DNA from: Kineococcus rubinsiae | Lineage (GTDB): Bacteria; Actinomycetota; Actinomycetes; Actinomycetales; Kineococcaceae | Direction: 5' to 3' | Assembly: GCF_011839805.1 (NCBI RefSeq) | Contig: NZ_VWPY01000023.1 | Coordinates: 1-62,691 of the forward strand | Length of the DNA: 62,691 nucleotides | In this document: positions 18,212-26,236 of the stretch, piece after piece | Position numbering within the stretch: the first letter of the stretch is position 1 | How the letters are laid out: every line of letters starts with the position of its first letter | Position numbers and translations under genes: made by a program | The notes under the pieces: model-generated | What the model was told of the DNA's origin: nothing | Database searches by the model: none | What the model saw: only the letters and a program-made list of their open reading frames with translations

Positions 18212-18997
18212 CTACGGGCGGGTGCGGTGCTCGCTCTCCTCGATGCGCTCCTCGAGCGCGTCGTCGTTGAACTCCTCGGCGCTGGTGGCCGACCCGGTGG
18301 CGGGCACCGTGGCGGTGGTCGTGTCCCCCGCGGTGGGGGTGCTCGTCGCGGCCGTGGCGCCGGACCCGGTGACCGTCGTGGCCTCCGGGGTGCCGGTCTC
18401 GTGGTGATCGCCCGCCTTGAGCGCCGCCGCGGCGGCGGCCCCGACCGTCGCCGCGACACCCGCGACGATGCCGGCCTTCGCGCCGCGGCTCATCCCCTCG
18501 GTGGGCACGGCCACGCCGCTGACGGCGATCCGCTCGGCCAGGGCCTTCACCTTGGCGCCGGCGCTCTGCTCGATGGCCAGGTTCGTCTCCAGGACGCCCA
18601 CCACCGAGGCGGCGCCGCGGGCGCGGGCGTGGAGGAGGAGCGTCTCGTAGACGGCCTGCTCGTGGTGCTCCGTCTCCAGCGCCCCGGCGAGGATGACCGC
18701 GTCGACGAGGGAGTCGTCGGTCTTCTTGATCGTCGCCTTGCCCTCGGCGGCGATGGCCTTGATCACCGCGCACGGCGACGCGTCGACCTCCTCGTCCAGC
18801 AGCGCGAAGCACTGCTCGATCATCGAGATCTGCCGGCGGGTCTCCTCGGCGTGCTCGGCCAGCAGCTGCTTCAGCTCCGGGCGGCGGGCCTCGTCCTCGA
18901 GGTCGGCCAGCATGGCGAGGGTGTCCCGCTCCATCGTGAGGGCCGACCCCAGCTTGAAGCTGAAGATCTCCTCGGGGGTGTTCAGGCGCTCGAACAC
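18212..18997 (-). CDS. DUF892 (YciE/YciF ferritin-like) protein with membrane segment and acidic tail
   Basis: In this 261-residue protein, residues 1-165 form a helical bundle resembling DUF892 ferritin-like stress proteins (GSALTMERDTLAMLADLEDEA; EEVDASPCAVIKAIAAEGK; ETEHHEQAVYETLL). A hydrophobic Gly/Ala-rich helix (about 172-195) and a long Thr/Ser/Glu-rich, probably disordered C-terminus (195-261) follow; these are not part of the usual 160-170 residue family. Relatives are induced by osmotic or oxidative stress and a metal-binding role is suspected. The tail suggests membrane association. A stress-type SDR is divergent next door. Confidence 0.8.
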   Translation of the reverse strand: MFERLNTPEEIFSFKLGSALTMERDTLAMLADLEDEARRPELKQLLAEHAEETRRQISMIEQCFALLDEEVDASPCAVIKAIAAEGKATIKKTDDSLVDAVILAGALETEHHEQAVYETLLLHARARGAASVVGVLETNLAIEQSAGAKVKALAERIAVSGVAVPTEGMSRGAKAGIVAGVAATVGAAAAAALKAGDHHETGTPEATTVTGSGATAATSTPTAGDTTTATVPATGSATSAEEFNDDALEERIEESEHRTRP

Positions 18998-19137
18998 GGC
19001 AACTCCTCTGCGTCGGTGGTCTGGGTAGCGGTCAACCTGGCACGCCTCCGCCGCGTCCGCGCGTCCGGAACTGCGCCGCCGCCCGGCCGGGGACCGCGCT
19101 GCGGCGGCCGGGGTTTCCGGGCCCGGCCACGGGGTAG

Positions 19138-20046
19138 ATGACGATCATGAGCAGCGGCGACCAGTTCACCCCGCAGGACCCCACGACCTCGCAGACCGCG
19201 TCGGAGGACCTGCCCGGGCACACCCTCGAGCACCCGGGCCGGGAGTCCGACATGCCGGTCGCGCCGGACTTCGGCGAGTCCAGCTACCGGGGCAGCGGCC
19301 GCCTCGAGGGCCGGCGGGCCCTCATCACGGGTGGCGACTCGGGGATCGGGCGGGCCGTCGCGCTGGCCTTCGCGCGCGAGGGCGCGGACGTCGTCATCTC
19401 CTACCTGCCCGAGGAGGAGGACGACGCGCAGGAGACGGCGCGCGTGGTGCGCGACGCCGGGCGCCGCTGCGTCCTGGCGCCCGGGGACGTGCGCGACGAG
19501 ACCTACTGCGGGGAACTGGTCGAGCGCACCGTCGCCGAGCTCGGCGGTCTGGACGTGCTGGTGAGCAACGCGGCCTACCAGATGGCGATCGAGGGCATCG
19601 CGGACCTGTCCACGGAGCAGCTCGTGCGCACCTTCACGACCAACGTCTTCGCGGCGTTCTGGCTGTGCAAGGCGGCCCTGCCGCACCTGCAGCCGGGGGC
19701 CAGCATCATCGTCACGACGTCGATCCAGGCCTACCAGCCGTCGCCGTCGCTGCTGGACTACGCCTCCACGAAGGGTGCGCTGCTGAACTTCGTCAAGGGG
19801 CTCTCGCAGGAGCTGGCGCCGCAGGGGATCCGCGTGAACACGGTCGCCCCGGGCCCGATCTGGACCCCGCTCATCCCGGCGACCATGCCGGCCGAGGAGG
19901 TCGAGGGCTTCGGGGCGCAGACGCCGATCGGGCGCGCGGGCCAGCCGGCCGAGCTGGCACCCGCGTACGTCTTCCTCGCCTCGCAGGAGTCGAGCTACGT
20001 CACCGGCGAGCGCATCGGCGTCACGGGCGGCATGCCCACCCCCTGA
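19138..20046 (+). CDS. SDR oxidoreductase of the general-stress (YhdF/Gsp39) type
   Basis: The 302-residue NAD(P)-dependent dehydrogenase has an N-terminal extension of about 45 residues (QDPTTSQTASEDLPGHTLEH) typical of general-stress SDRs, the TGGDSGIGRA nucleotide motif, NNAG replaced by SNAA, catalytic Ser in TTSIQAYQPS, YASTKGAL (Tyr/Lys) and VTGERIGVTGGMPTP at the C-terminus. Starts are possible at ATG 19138 and ATG 19147. It is divergent from the DUF892 stress-like protein. The substrate is unknown. Confidence 0.93.
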   Translation: MTIMSSGDQFTPQDPTTSQTASEDLPGHTLEHPGRESDMPVAPDFGESSYRGSGRLEGRRALITGGDSGIGRAVALAFAREGADVVISYLPEEEDDAQETARVVRDAGRRCVLAPGDVRDETYCGELVERTVAELGGLDVLVSNAAYQMAIEGIADLSTEQLVRTFTTNVFAAFWLCKAALPHLQPGASIIVTTSIQAYQPSPSLLDYASTKGALLNFVKGLSQELAPQGIRVNTVAPGPIWTPLIPATMPAEEVEGFGAQTPIGRAGQPAELAPAYVFLASQESSYVTGERIGVTGGMPTP

Positions 20047-20071
20047 CCACCGGTCCCGCACTGCACCGCGC

Positions 20072-20119
20072 GGACGACCGAGAGCCCCGGACCTCCCGGC
20101 CCGGGGCTCTCGGTCGTCC
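20072..20119. terminator. Variant GAGAGCCCCGG terminator
   Basis: GGACGACCGAGAGCCCCGG pairs with 20101-20119 as a 19-bp stem around a 10-base loop. It shares the GAGAGCCCCGG core with the hairpins at 15604 and 18144 but has a different base of the stem. It separates the convergent SDR and Gfo/Idh/MocA genes. Confidence 0.88.
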
Positions 20120-20152
20120 TGCGGGTGCGGTGCTCCTGCCCCCGGCGGGCGG

Positions 20153-21385
20153 TCAGCCCGCGGAGGCCTCGACCGGCCGGCGGGCCGCCGTCCAGTCCGC
20201 GGGGGCGTCGCCGTGGTCGGGGATCGGCAGCCGCTCGCCGCCGCGGCGCATCGACTCGTGGGCCACGATGCCCGGCAGCGTGAAGCGGGCGGCCACCCAC
20301 GCGTTGACGGGCGGCAGCGTCCCCTCGTTCACCGACGTGACGAAGTCGTCGACGAGGAAGTGGTGCGCGCCCTCGTGACCGTTCGGCGCGCCCTCGAGGC
20401 TCTCCGGCAGGCGGCTGCGGTCGTGCACCGGCGCGGTGCCGGAGACGAAGGCCGCGCGCAGGGCCGGCGAGACGTGGGCGAGCGACGGGTCGTCCTCGGA
20501 CACGGAGGGGCGCGCCTGCAGGTGGTCGGTGACGTCGGTGACGCCCTGCTTGTCCTGCCACAGGCTGTGGATCGCGGTCTGCTCGAAGCTGGCCTCGGTG
20601 CCGAAGAACCGGAAGCGCGACTCCTTGAGGTGCGAGGGGTAGCCGACGCGGCGGAACTCGTTGGTGCGCATGGACCCGCCCCCGGCGAGCTCGAACAGGG
20701 CCGTCGCGTTGGAGACGTCGTTGTCGAACATGCTGACCTCGCGGTCGAACACGCCGTCGCCGCGGCGGTCGGGCACGCCCACGCAGCTCACGCTCACCGC
20801 GTGGGTCGGCAGGGCGCCGAGGACGCCGCCGGTCGCGTGCGTCGGGTACAGCATGGGCGGGTAGCTGGCCGTGGCCTTCCAGCCCTCGCCGCCGGAGTAG
20901 CGGTAGGCGTCGTAGAAGCCGAGGTCCATGTCGTGGACGTAGTCGCCCTCGGCGTAGAACACCTGGCCGAGCTCCGCGAGGCGCTCGCGCACGTAGACCG
21001 TCGCGGGGTTGTAGTAGCTCGTCTCGCCCATCATGTAGACGAGGCCGAGGCGCTCGACGCGCTCGATGATCCCGGCGATCTCCTCCGCCGTGATCGCCAT
21101 CGGCACGGCCGAGTACACGTGCTTGCCCGCGTCGAGGGCGGCGGTGACCAGCGGGCCGTGGGTCCAGCGCTGGGTGAACAGCGCGACCGCGTCGACGTCT
21201 GAGGCGAGCATGTCCTCGACCGAGTCGAAGGTGCCCGCCAGGCCCTGCTCGTCGACGAGCGCCTGCGCGCGCTCGGGCAGCAGGTCGGTGACGTGGATGT
21301 CGCCGACGCCGGGGTGGAGGGCGAAGAGCTTGGCGAAGGAGCCGGCGAACTGGCCGGCACCGATGATGCCCAGGCTGAAGGTCAT
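20153..21385 (-). CDS. Gfo/Idh/MocA-family oxidoreductase
   Basis: The 410-residue NAD(P)-dependent sugar or cyclitol dehydrogenase has an N-terminal Rossmann fold (GIIGAGQFAGSFAKLF), the family's EKP position altered (VYSAVPMAI in place of EKP), and a C-terminal alpha/beta substrate domain. The EKP lysine that usually binds cofactor and acts in catalysis is therefore not evident at the usual place. It starts at ATG 21385 with AGGGAC upstream and is a single-gene unit between TrmH and a convergent SDR. Substrate unknown. Confidence 0.87.
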   Translation of the reverse strand: MTFSLGIIGAGQFAGSFAKLFALHPGVGDIHVTDLLPERAQALVDEQGLAGTFDSVEDMLASDVDAVALFTQRWTHGPLVTAALDAGKHVYSAVPMAITAEEIAGIIERVERLGLVYMMGETSYYNPATVYVRERLAELGQVFYAEGDYVHDMDLGFYDAYRYSGGEGWKATASYPPMLYPTHATGGVLGALPTHAVSVSCVGVPDRRGDGVFDREVSMFDNDVSNATALFELAGGGSMRTNEFRRVGYPSHLKESRFRFFGTEASFEQTAIHSLWQDKQGVTDVTDHLQARPSVSEDDPSLAHVSPALRAAFVSGTAPVHDRSRLPESLEGAPNGHEGAHHFLVDDFVTSVNEGTLPPVNAWVAARFTLPGIVAHESMRRGGERLPIPDHGDAPADWTAARRPVEASAG

Positions 21386-21532
21386 GGCGGGGTCCCTGAG
21401 GGCCTTCCTCGTCGTTGAGCAGGTGGGTCGTCGACACGCGTGGCGGCGCTCTGCACCACCCCGAGAGTTCTACGAGAGAAGCCACGCCGCGTCAAGCGCA
21501 GCTGCGCGTCGTTGCACAGGGCATCAGCGGGC

Positions 21533-22246
21533 TCAGTGGCTTCCGCGGTGGAACTCCTGCCGCAGCGGCAGCTGGCCGAACACGTGACGGCGGACCCACG
21601 CGTGCTGGGCGATCGCGGCGGCGGCGCCCACGTTCAGCGAGCGCGTGGAGCCGAACTGGGCGATGGCCAGGACCGCCGTGCAGCGGGCCACGGCCTCCTC
21701 GCTGAGGCCCGGCCCCTCCTGCCCGAACAGCAGGACGCACGCCCGGGGCAGGTCGTAGGTCTCCAGCGGCACCGAGCCGTCGACGTTGTCCACGCCCACC
21801 AGCGGCAGGCTCCGCTCCGCCGCCCACGCGGCCAGCGCCGCGACGTCGGCGTGGTGGTGCACGCTCAGGTAGCGGTCGGTGACCATCGCGCCGCGGCGGT
21901 TCCAGCGGCGGCGCCCGACGACGTGCACGCCGGCCGCGTTCACGGCGTTCGCGGTGCGCACCACCGAGCCGATGTTCGCGTCGTGCTGCCAGTTCTCCAC
22001 GGCCACGTGCAGGGGGTGGCGCCGCGCGTCGAGCTCGGCGACGACGGCCTCGTGCGTCAGGTAGCGGAACTCGTCGGCGACGTTGCGCCGGTCGCCCTCG
22101 CGCAGCAGCTCCGGGTCGTAGCGCGCGTCCTCGGGCCACGGGCCCTCCCACGGGCCGACGCCCACGACGCGCGCCTCGCCCGCCGGGTCCTGCTCACCGG
22201 CGGGCCGGGCGGACGGGTCGGTCGGGTCGTCGTCGGGCGCAGGCAC
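21533..22246 (-). CDS. TrmH/SpoU-family RNA 2'-O-methyltransferase
   Basis: The product has the SPOUT motifs: NIGSVVRTANA (motif 1), VLLFGQEGPGLSEEAV (motif 2) and FGSTRSLNVGAAAAI (motif 3). It would methylate a ribose 2'-OH in tRNA or rRNA using SAM. I give 237 residues from GTG 22246, which has GAGGA seven bases upstream, but this codon lies inside a strong hairpin following the permease gene. GTG 22165 (210 residues) with GAGG upstream is a good alternative start that avoids the hairpin. Confidence 0.87.
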   Translation of the reverse strand: MPAPDDDPTDPSARPAGEQDPAGEARVVGVGPWEGPWPEDARYDPELLREGDRRNVADEFRYLTHEAVVAELDARRHPLHVAVENWQHDANIGSVVRTANAVNAAGVHVVGRRRWNRRGAMVTDRYLSVHHHADVAALAAWAAERSLPLVGVDNVDGSVPLETYDLPRACVLLFGQEGPGLSEEAVARCTAVLAIAQFGSTRSLNVGAAAAIAQHAWVRRHVFGQLPLRQEFHRGSH

Positions 22247-22280
22247 CCGGGCATCCTCGCTCAGCCCGGGTGCCTGCGCC
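22236..22280. terminator. 16-bp perfect inverted repeat after the APC permease
   Basis: GGCGCAGGCACCCGGG (22236-22251) pairs perfectly with 22265-22280 around a 13-base loop, 10 bp past the permease stop on the minus strand. It is well placed as that gene's terminator, and it contains the upstream candidate start codon of trmH. Confidence 0.75.
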
Positions 22281-22289
22281 GACGCCCCC

Positions 22290-23834
22290 TCAGCGGGTGG
22301 GGACCTGCACGCGCTCGGCCTCGCGCCGCGTCTCGCGCCGCCCCGCCGACCAGAACCACGCCGCGATGGCGGTGAAGACCACGAGCGGGACGAGCTCGGT
22401 GCCGAGGTACAGCCAGCGCTCGGAGGCCACCCAGCCCTCGGGCCGGTAGTCCTCGCCGAACCAGTCGTCACCCAGGCCGGGGAAGAGGATCTGCACGGTG
22501 CAGAACGCGATCCAGGCCATGGCGAGGACCGTCGTGAACCCGATGGCGGGCGCGCTGTAGGGGCGCGGGCGGTCGGGGTTCGCGCGGCGCAGCTTCCACG
22601 CCGCCGGGAAGATGCCGAGGTAGGAGATCAGGGTCGTGGAGATCGCCAGCGCGAGGACGACGCCGAAGAACTTGGCCGCGTCGCCCTCGGTGATCTCGGT
22701 GGCCGCGACGAACACGACGCTCGACACGACACCCGAGAGGACGTTGACCCGCACCGGGGTGCCGAAGCGGCTGGAGAACCGGCCCAGCGCGCGGGGGCCG
22801 GCACCGTCGTAGCAGGACACCGCGAGCGTCCGGTCCGAGCCCATGATCCAGGTCAGGCCCGACGTGAAGGCCACGATCGCGACCAGGATGCCCATGGCGT
22901 AGCCGACCGCGGTGGCGGAGGTGCCGAGCGTCGTGACCGCGGTGCCGTCGGCGGCCGTCGTCACGGTGCCGCCGAACACCGACAGGGACTGGCGGATGGC
23001 GTCGGGGAACCCCGTGAGGCCGCTGGCCTGGCTGGTCGGGAGCACGAGCAGGATCCCGAGCACCGGGATGCCGTAGAGCAGGCCCGTGGCCACGACGGAC
23101 TTGGCGATGCCGGCGGGCACGTCCTTCTGCGCGTCCGTCATCTCCTCGCCCGCGGCGCTGGGCAGCTCGAACCCGACGAGGCTGAACAGGACCAGCGGCA
23201 CCAGCGCGACGAACCCCGAGAAGGACGGCACGTACTCGCCCGCACCCGGCCCGCTGAACCCGTTCTCGACGCCGTAGACGACGACCAGGACGCTGAACAG
23301 GCCCAGCAGCAGGAACCGGGCGATCGCGCCGATGGTGGCGATCCACTTGCCGACCCGGAACGACAGGACGGCGAACAGGACGCCGGCCCAGATGAACACG
23401 GCGGCCACGGCGTAGTTCACGCCGCGGGAGTAGTCCTCGCCGTCGTGGAAGAAGGTGATGAAGCCGCCCAGCGCGGTGCCGACGAGCGTGCCGCCCATCC
23501 ACACCGGGTTCGTCACCCAGTAGAAGAAGTTGTTCACCGCCCCCGCGAAGTGGCCGAAGGCCATCCGGACCCACACGTAGGGGCCGCCCTCGTCGGGGTA
23601 GGCCGCACCCAGCTCGGCCAGGAGCATGGCCGAGGGCACCGCGAAGAGCAGCACGCAGACCAGCAGCCACGTGAAGCCCTCACCGCCCTCGGTGGCCAGC
23701 GTGCCGAGGCCGTCGACCCCGACCAGGGTGCAGACGAGGAAGAAGAAGATGTCGACCCGGCCGAAGTGCTTGCGCAGCTTCGACTTCTCCTCCAGTGCGG
23801 TGACGCTGACGTCCGCGTCGGCCTCGACGGCCAT
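22290..23834 (-). CDS. APC-family amino acid permease
   Basis: The 514-residue inner-membrane carrier starts at ATG 23834, picked because GGGGGAG lies six bases upstream; a start at 23879 would place a perfect hairpin inside coding sequence. It has about 12-13 membrane helices and family motifs FFLVCTLVGVDGLGTLATEGG in helix 1 and FELPSAAGEEM in helix 6. The pattern resembles glutamate/GABA-type or YjeM-like APC antiporters. It stands alone between trmH and the exporter genes. Substrate unknown. Confidence 0.92.
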   Translation of the reverse strand: MAVEADADVSVTALEEKSKLRKHFGRVDIFFFLVCTLVGVDGLGTLATEGGEGFTWLLVCVLLFAVPSAMLLAELGAAYPDEGGPYVWVRMAFGHFAGAVNNFFYWVTNPVWMGGTLVGTALGGFITFFHDGEDYSRGVNYAVAAVFIWAGVLFAVLSFRVGKWIATIGAIARFLLLGLFSVLVVVYGVENGFSGPGAGEYVPSFSGFVALVPLVLFSLVGFELPSAAGEEMTDAQKDVPAGIAKSVVATGLLYGIPVLGILLVLPTSQASGLTGFPDAIRQSLSVFGGTVTTAADGTAVTTLGTSATAVGYAMGILVAIVAFTSGLTWIMGSDRTLAVSCYDGAGPRALGRFSSRFGTPVRVNVLSGVVSSVVFVAATEITEGDAAKFFGVVLALAISTTLISYLGIFPAAWKLRRANPDRPRPYSAPAIGFTTVLAMAWIAFCTVQILFPGLGDDWFGEDYRPEGWVASERWLYLGTELVPLVVFTAIAAWFWSAGRRETRREAERVQVPTR

Positions 23835-23853
23835 GTGCTGCTCCCCCATCTCG

Positions 23854-23883
23854 TCGGGTGCTCCCGGGACGGGGAGCACCCGA
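23854..23883. promoter_or_regulatory. Perfect 12-bp hairpin in the permease leader
   Basis: TCGGGTGCTCCC-GGGACG-GGGAGCACCCGA lies 20-50 bp upstream of the permease start. It could be an operator, a leader attenuator or an upstream terminator for the exporter genes ending at 24054. Which of these it is cannot be decided from sequence. Confidence 0.55.
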
Positions 23884-24053
23884 TGGTGCCACTCCGGGTG
23901 TTTCCGCGAGGTGACTTCCGCGTGACGGCGGCGTCGTCGTCACCGTCGTGTCCAGAGCAGCACGTCCGGCCCGCGCGCGGCAGGCCCGTCCGGGTGGTTC
24001 CGCGCCCGGTCCCCACCCGGCGCCACCGCTCACCGGCGCCGCACGGGCGGCGC

Positions 24054-25280
24054 TCAGGCCGCGCGCCGCCAGGCGGACCGCAGGGAGAGGCTGCGGCCGG
24101 TCTGCAGGAGGGAGTTCTCGTACAGGCGCCGGGCCACGGCGACGAGCACCGCGGCCGTGGCCGCGATGAGCAGCAGGGACAGCAGGGGCTCCCACAGCGC
24201 CACGTCGCCCGCGAGCACGCGGCGCGGCATCACCATGGGCGAGGACAGCGGCAGGTAGGAGAGCACCGTCTGCACCGTGCCCGGGTCGTTGGCGAAGAAC
24301 GACGCGAAGAACGGCAGCATCACGAGCATCTGCACGGGGGTCGCCGTGGACTGCAGGTCCTCCAGCCGGCTGGCCATCGCCCCGGCCGCCGCCCACAGGC
24401 ACGACAGCATCGCGAAGCCCAGGACGAAGAACACCACGAACCACAGCGCCGCGACGGGGACGCTCGGCAGCGACGCCAGCAGGTCGCGCTGGGCGACGAA
24501 CAGCCCGGCCAGGCCCGCCAGCACGAGCAGCGCGAGCTGGGCGAGGGCGAGCAGGCCGTTGCCGAGGATCTTGCCGATGAGCAGCTGCCGCACGGGGACC
24601 GTCGTGACGAGCAGCTCGATGACCCGGGTCTGCTTCTCCTGCACCACGCTCTGCGCGATCGCGTAGCCGAAGATGAGGACGATCTGGAAGAACAGGACCG
24701 AGAACGCCAGGCCCAGCAGCGCGGTCGTCGTGGGGTCCACGGCGTCCGGGTCCAGCAGCCGCTGCACCGCGGGCGGCGTGGCGAGGATCCGGGCCGCGGT
24801 GGCGCCGTCGACGCCCGCGGCCGCGAACCCCGCGAGCACCTGCGCCGCACCGACGCGTGCGGTGAGGAGGTCACCCAGGCCGCTCGGCACGGAGGACTCA
24901 CCGACGACCTCGACCGCGCCGCCGGCACCCGGGAGCACGGCGGCGTCCACGTCCCCGGCCCGCACGAGGGCCTCCGCGGCGCCCGCGTCCGCGACCGTGC
25001 GCAGGCCCACCTGCACGTCCTGCTCCCCCGGCTGAGCGTCGCCCACGAGGGCGGCGGTGTCCGCCGTGACGGCGACCTCGTAGCGGTCGGTGCCGCCGCT
25101 GAGCAGGCCGGGCAGGAACGACGCGGCCAGCACGACGACGAGCAGGAACACCGTGGAGAACACGAAGCCCTTGTCGTGCAGGCGCTCGGAGATCTCGCGC
25201 TGCGCGACGATCCACCACTGCCGCTGCACGCGCGCGGGAGCGGCCGGGGTGGTCGGGGACGTGGTCGGCGCGGCGCTCAC
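24054..25280 (-). CDS. ABC-2 type exporter permease, NatB-like
   Basis: The 408-residue permease starts at GTG 25280, overlapping the ATPase stop (GTGA). It has an N-terminal cytoplasmic helix (WWIVAQREISERLHDKGFVF), a first membrane helix, a long extracytoplasmic domain of about 170 residues, then five C-terminal membrane helices ending in ARRLYENSLLQ. This is the NatB/YhaP architecture. With the upstream ATPase it forms an exporter, by analogy for Na+ or a small drug/lipid; the substrate is not known here. Confidence 0.92.
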   Translation of the reverse strand: MSAAPTTSPTTPAAPARVQRQWWIVAQREISERLHDKGFVFSTVFLLVVVLAASFLPGLLSGGTDRYEVAVTADTAALVGDAQPGEQDVQVGLRTVADAGAAEALVRAGDVDAAVLPGAGGAVEVVGESSVPSGLGDLLTARVGAAQVLAGFAAAGVDGATAARILATPPAVQRLLDPDAVDPTTTALLGLAFSVLFFQIVLIFGYAIAQSVVQEKQTRVIELLVTTVPVRQLLIGKILGNGLLALAQLALLVLAGLAGLFVAQRDLLASLPSVPVAALWFVVFFVLGFAMLSCLWAAAGAMASRLEDLQSTATPVQMLVMLPFFASFFANDPGTVQTVLSYLPLSSPMVMPRRVLAGDVALWEPLLSLLLIAATAAVLVAVARRLYENSLLQTGRSLSLRSAWRRAA

Positions 25281-26161
25281 CGCGACACCTCCTGGAAGAG
25301 CTCGGACAGGGTCGGCAGCACGGGGGCGAACGCGCGGACGGGCCCGCGGCGCACGGCCTCGGCGAGGACGCGCTGGTCGGCGCCGGGGGCCAGCAGCTCC
25401 AGCAGGGCGCTGCCGCGGTCGAGCTGCAGGACCCGGACGCCCGCGACGTCGCGCACCCAGTCGGCGTCGCCGTCGACCTCGAGGGAGTAGCGCGAGCCGC
25501 CGCGGGAGCGCCGCAGCTCCTGGGGTTCCCCCGCCGCGACGACCCGGCCCGCGTGCAGGATGACGAGCTCGTCGCACAGCCGGTCGACGAGGTCGAGCTG
25601 GTGGCTGGAGAACAGCACGCCGACCCCGGCGCGGGTGCGTTCGCGCAGGATCTCCGCCATGGCGTCGACCGCGAGGGGGTCCAGGCCCGAGAAGGGCTCG
25701 TCGAGGACCAGCAGCTCCGGGTCGTGGACGAGGGCGGCCGCGACCTGCACGCGCTGCTGGTTGCCGAGCGAGAGGGACTCGAGCTTCTCGCCGAGGCGGT
25801 CCCCCAGCCCGAGGCGCTCGAGCAGCTCCGTGCCGCGCCGGCGGGCCGTGGCCGTGTCGACGCCGTGCAGCCGGGCGAGGAACACCAGCTGGTCCAGCAG
25901 CCGGCCCTTCGGGTAGAGCCCGCGCTCCTCGGGCATGTAGCCGAACCGCCGCCGCACCGCCAGGTCGGGTTCGCGGCCGCGGAACGTCACCGTGCCGCTG
26001 TCGGCCGCGAGCACCCCGAGGGCGATGCGCATGGTCGTGGTCTTGCCGGCGCCGTTGGCCCCGACGAAGCCGACCATGCGGCCGTCCGGCACGGCGAGGC
26101 TCACGCCGTCGAGGGCGGTCCGGTCGCCGAACCGCCGGGTGATCGCGTCGAGGACGAGCAT
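25277..26161 (-). CDS. ABC transporter ATP-binding protein, NatA-like
   Basis: The 294-residue cytosolic ATPase has Walker A GANGAGKTTT, a Q-loop, a signature LSLGNQQRVQ (serine retained, G-N-Q variant), Walker B LLVLDEPFSGLD and a switch His in FSSHQLD. A C-terminal domain of about 80 residues is typical of NatA-type exporters. It is followed with a 4-bp overlap by the permease gene. It starts at ATG 26161 after a short gap from the molybdate ATPase gene. Confidence 0.95.
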   Translation of the reverse strand: MLVLDAITRRFGDRTALDGVSLAVPDGRMVGFVGANGAGKTTTMRIALGVLAADSGTVTFRGREPDLAVRRRFGYMPEERGLYPKGRLLDQLVFLARLHGVDTATARRRGTELLERLGLGDRLGEKLESLSLGNQQRVQVAAALVHDPELLVLDEPFSGLDPLAVDAMAEILRERTRAGVGVLFSSHQLDLVDRLCDELVILHAGRVVAAGEPQELRRSRGGSRYSLEVDGDADWVRDVAGVRVLQLDRGSALLELLAPGADQRVLAEAVRRGPVRAFAPVLPTLSELFQEVSR

Positions 26162-26236
26162 GCGCCGAACGTAGCGACGGGCTCCGGCCGTCCACGTCCG
26201 CCGATCGTCGGACGTCGGGCGCGACGCCCGGCCCCC

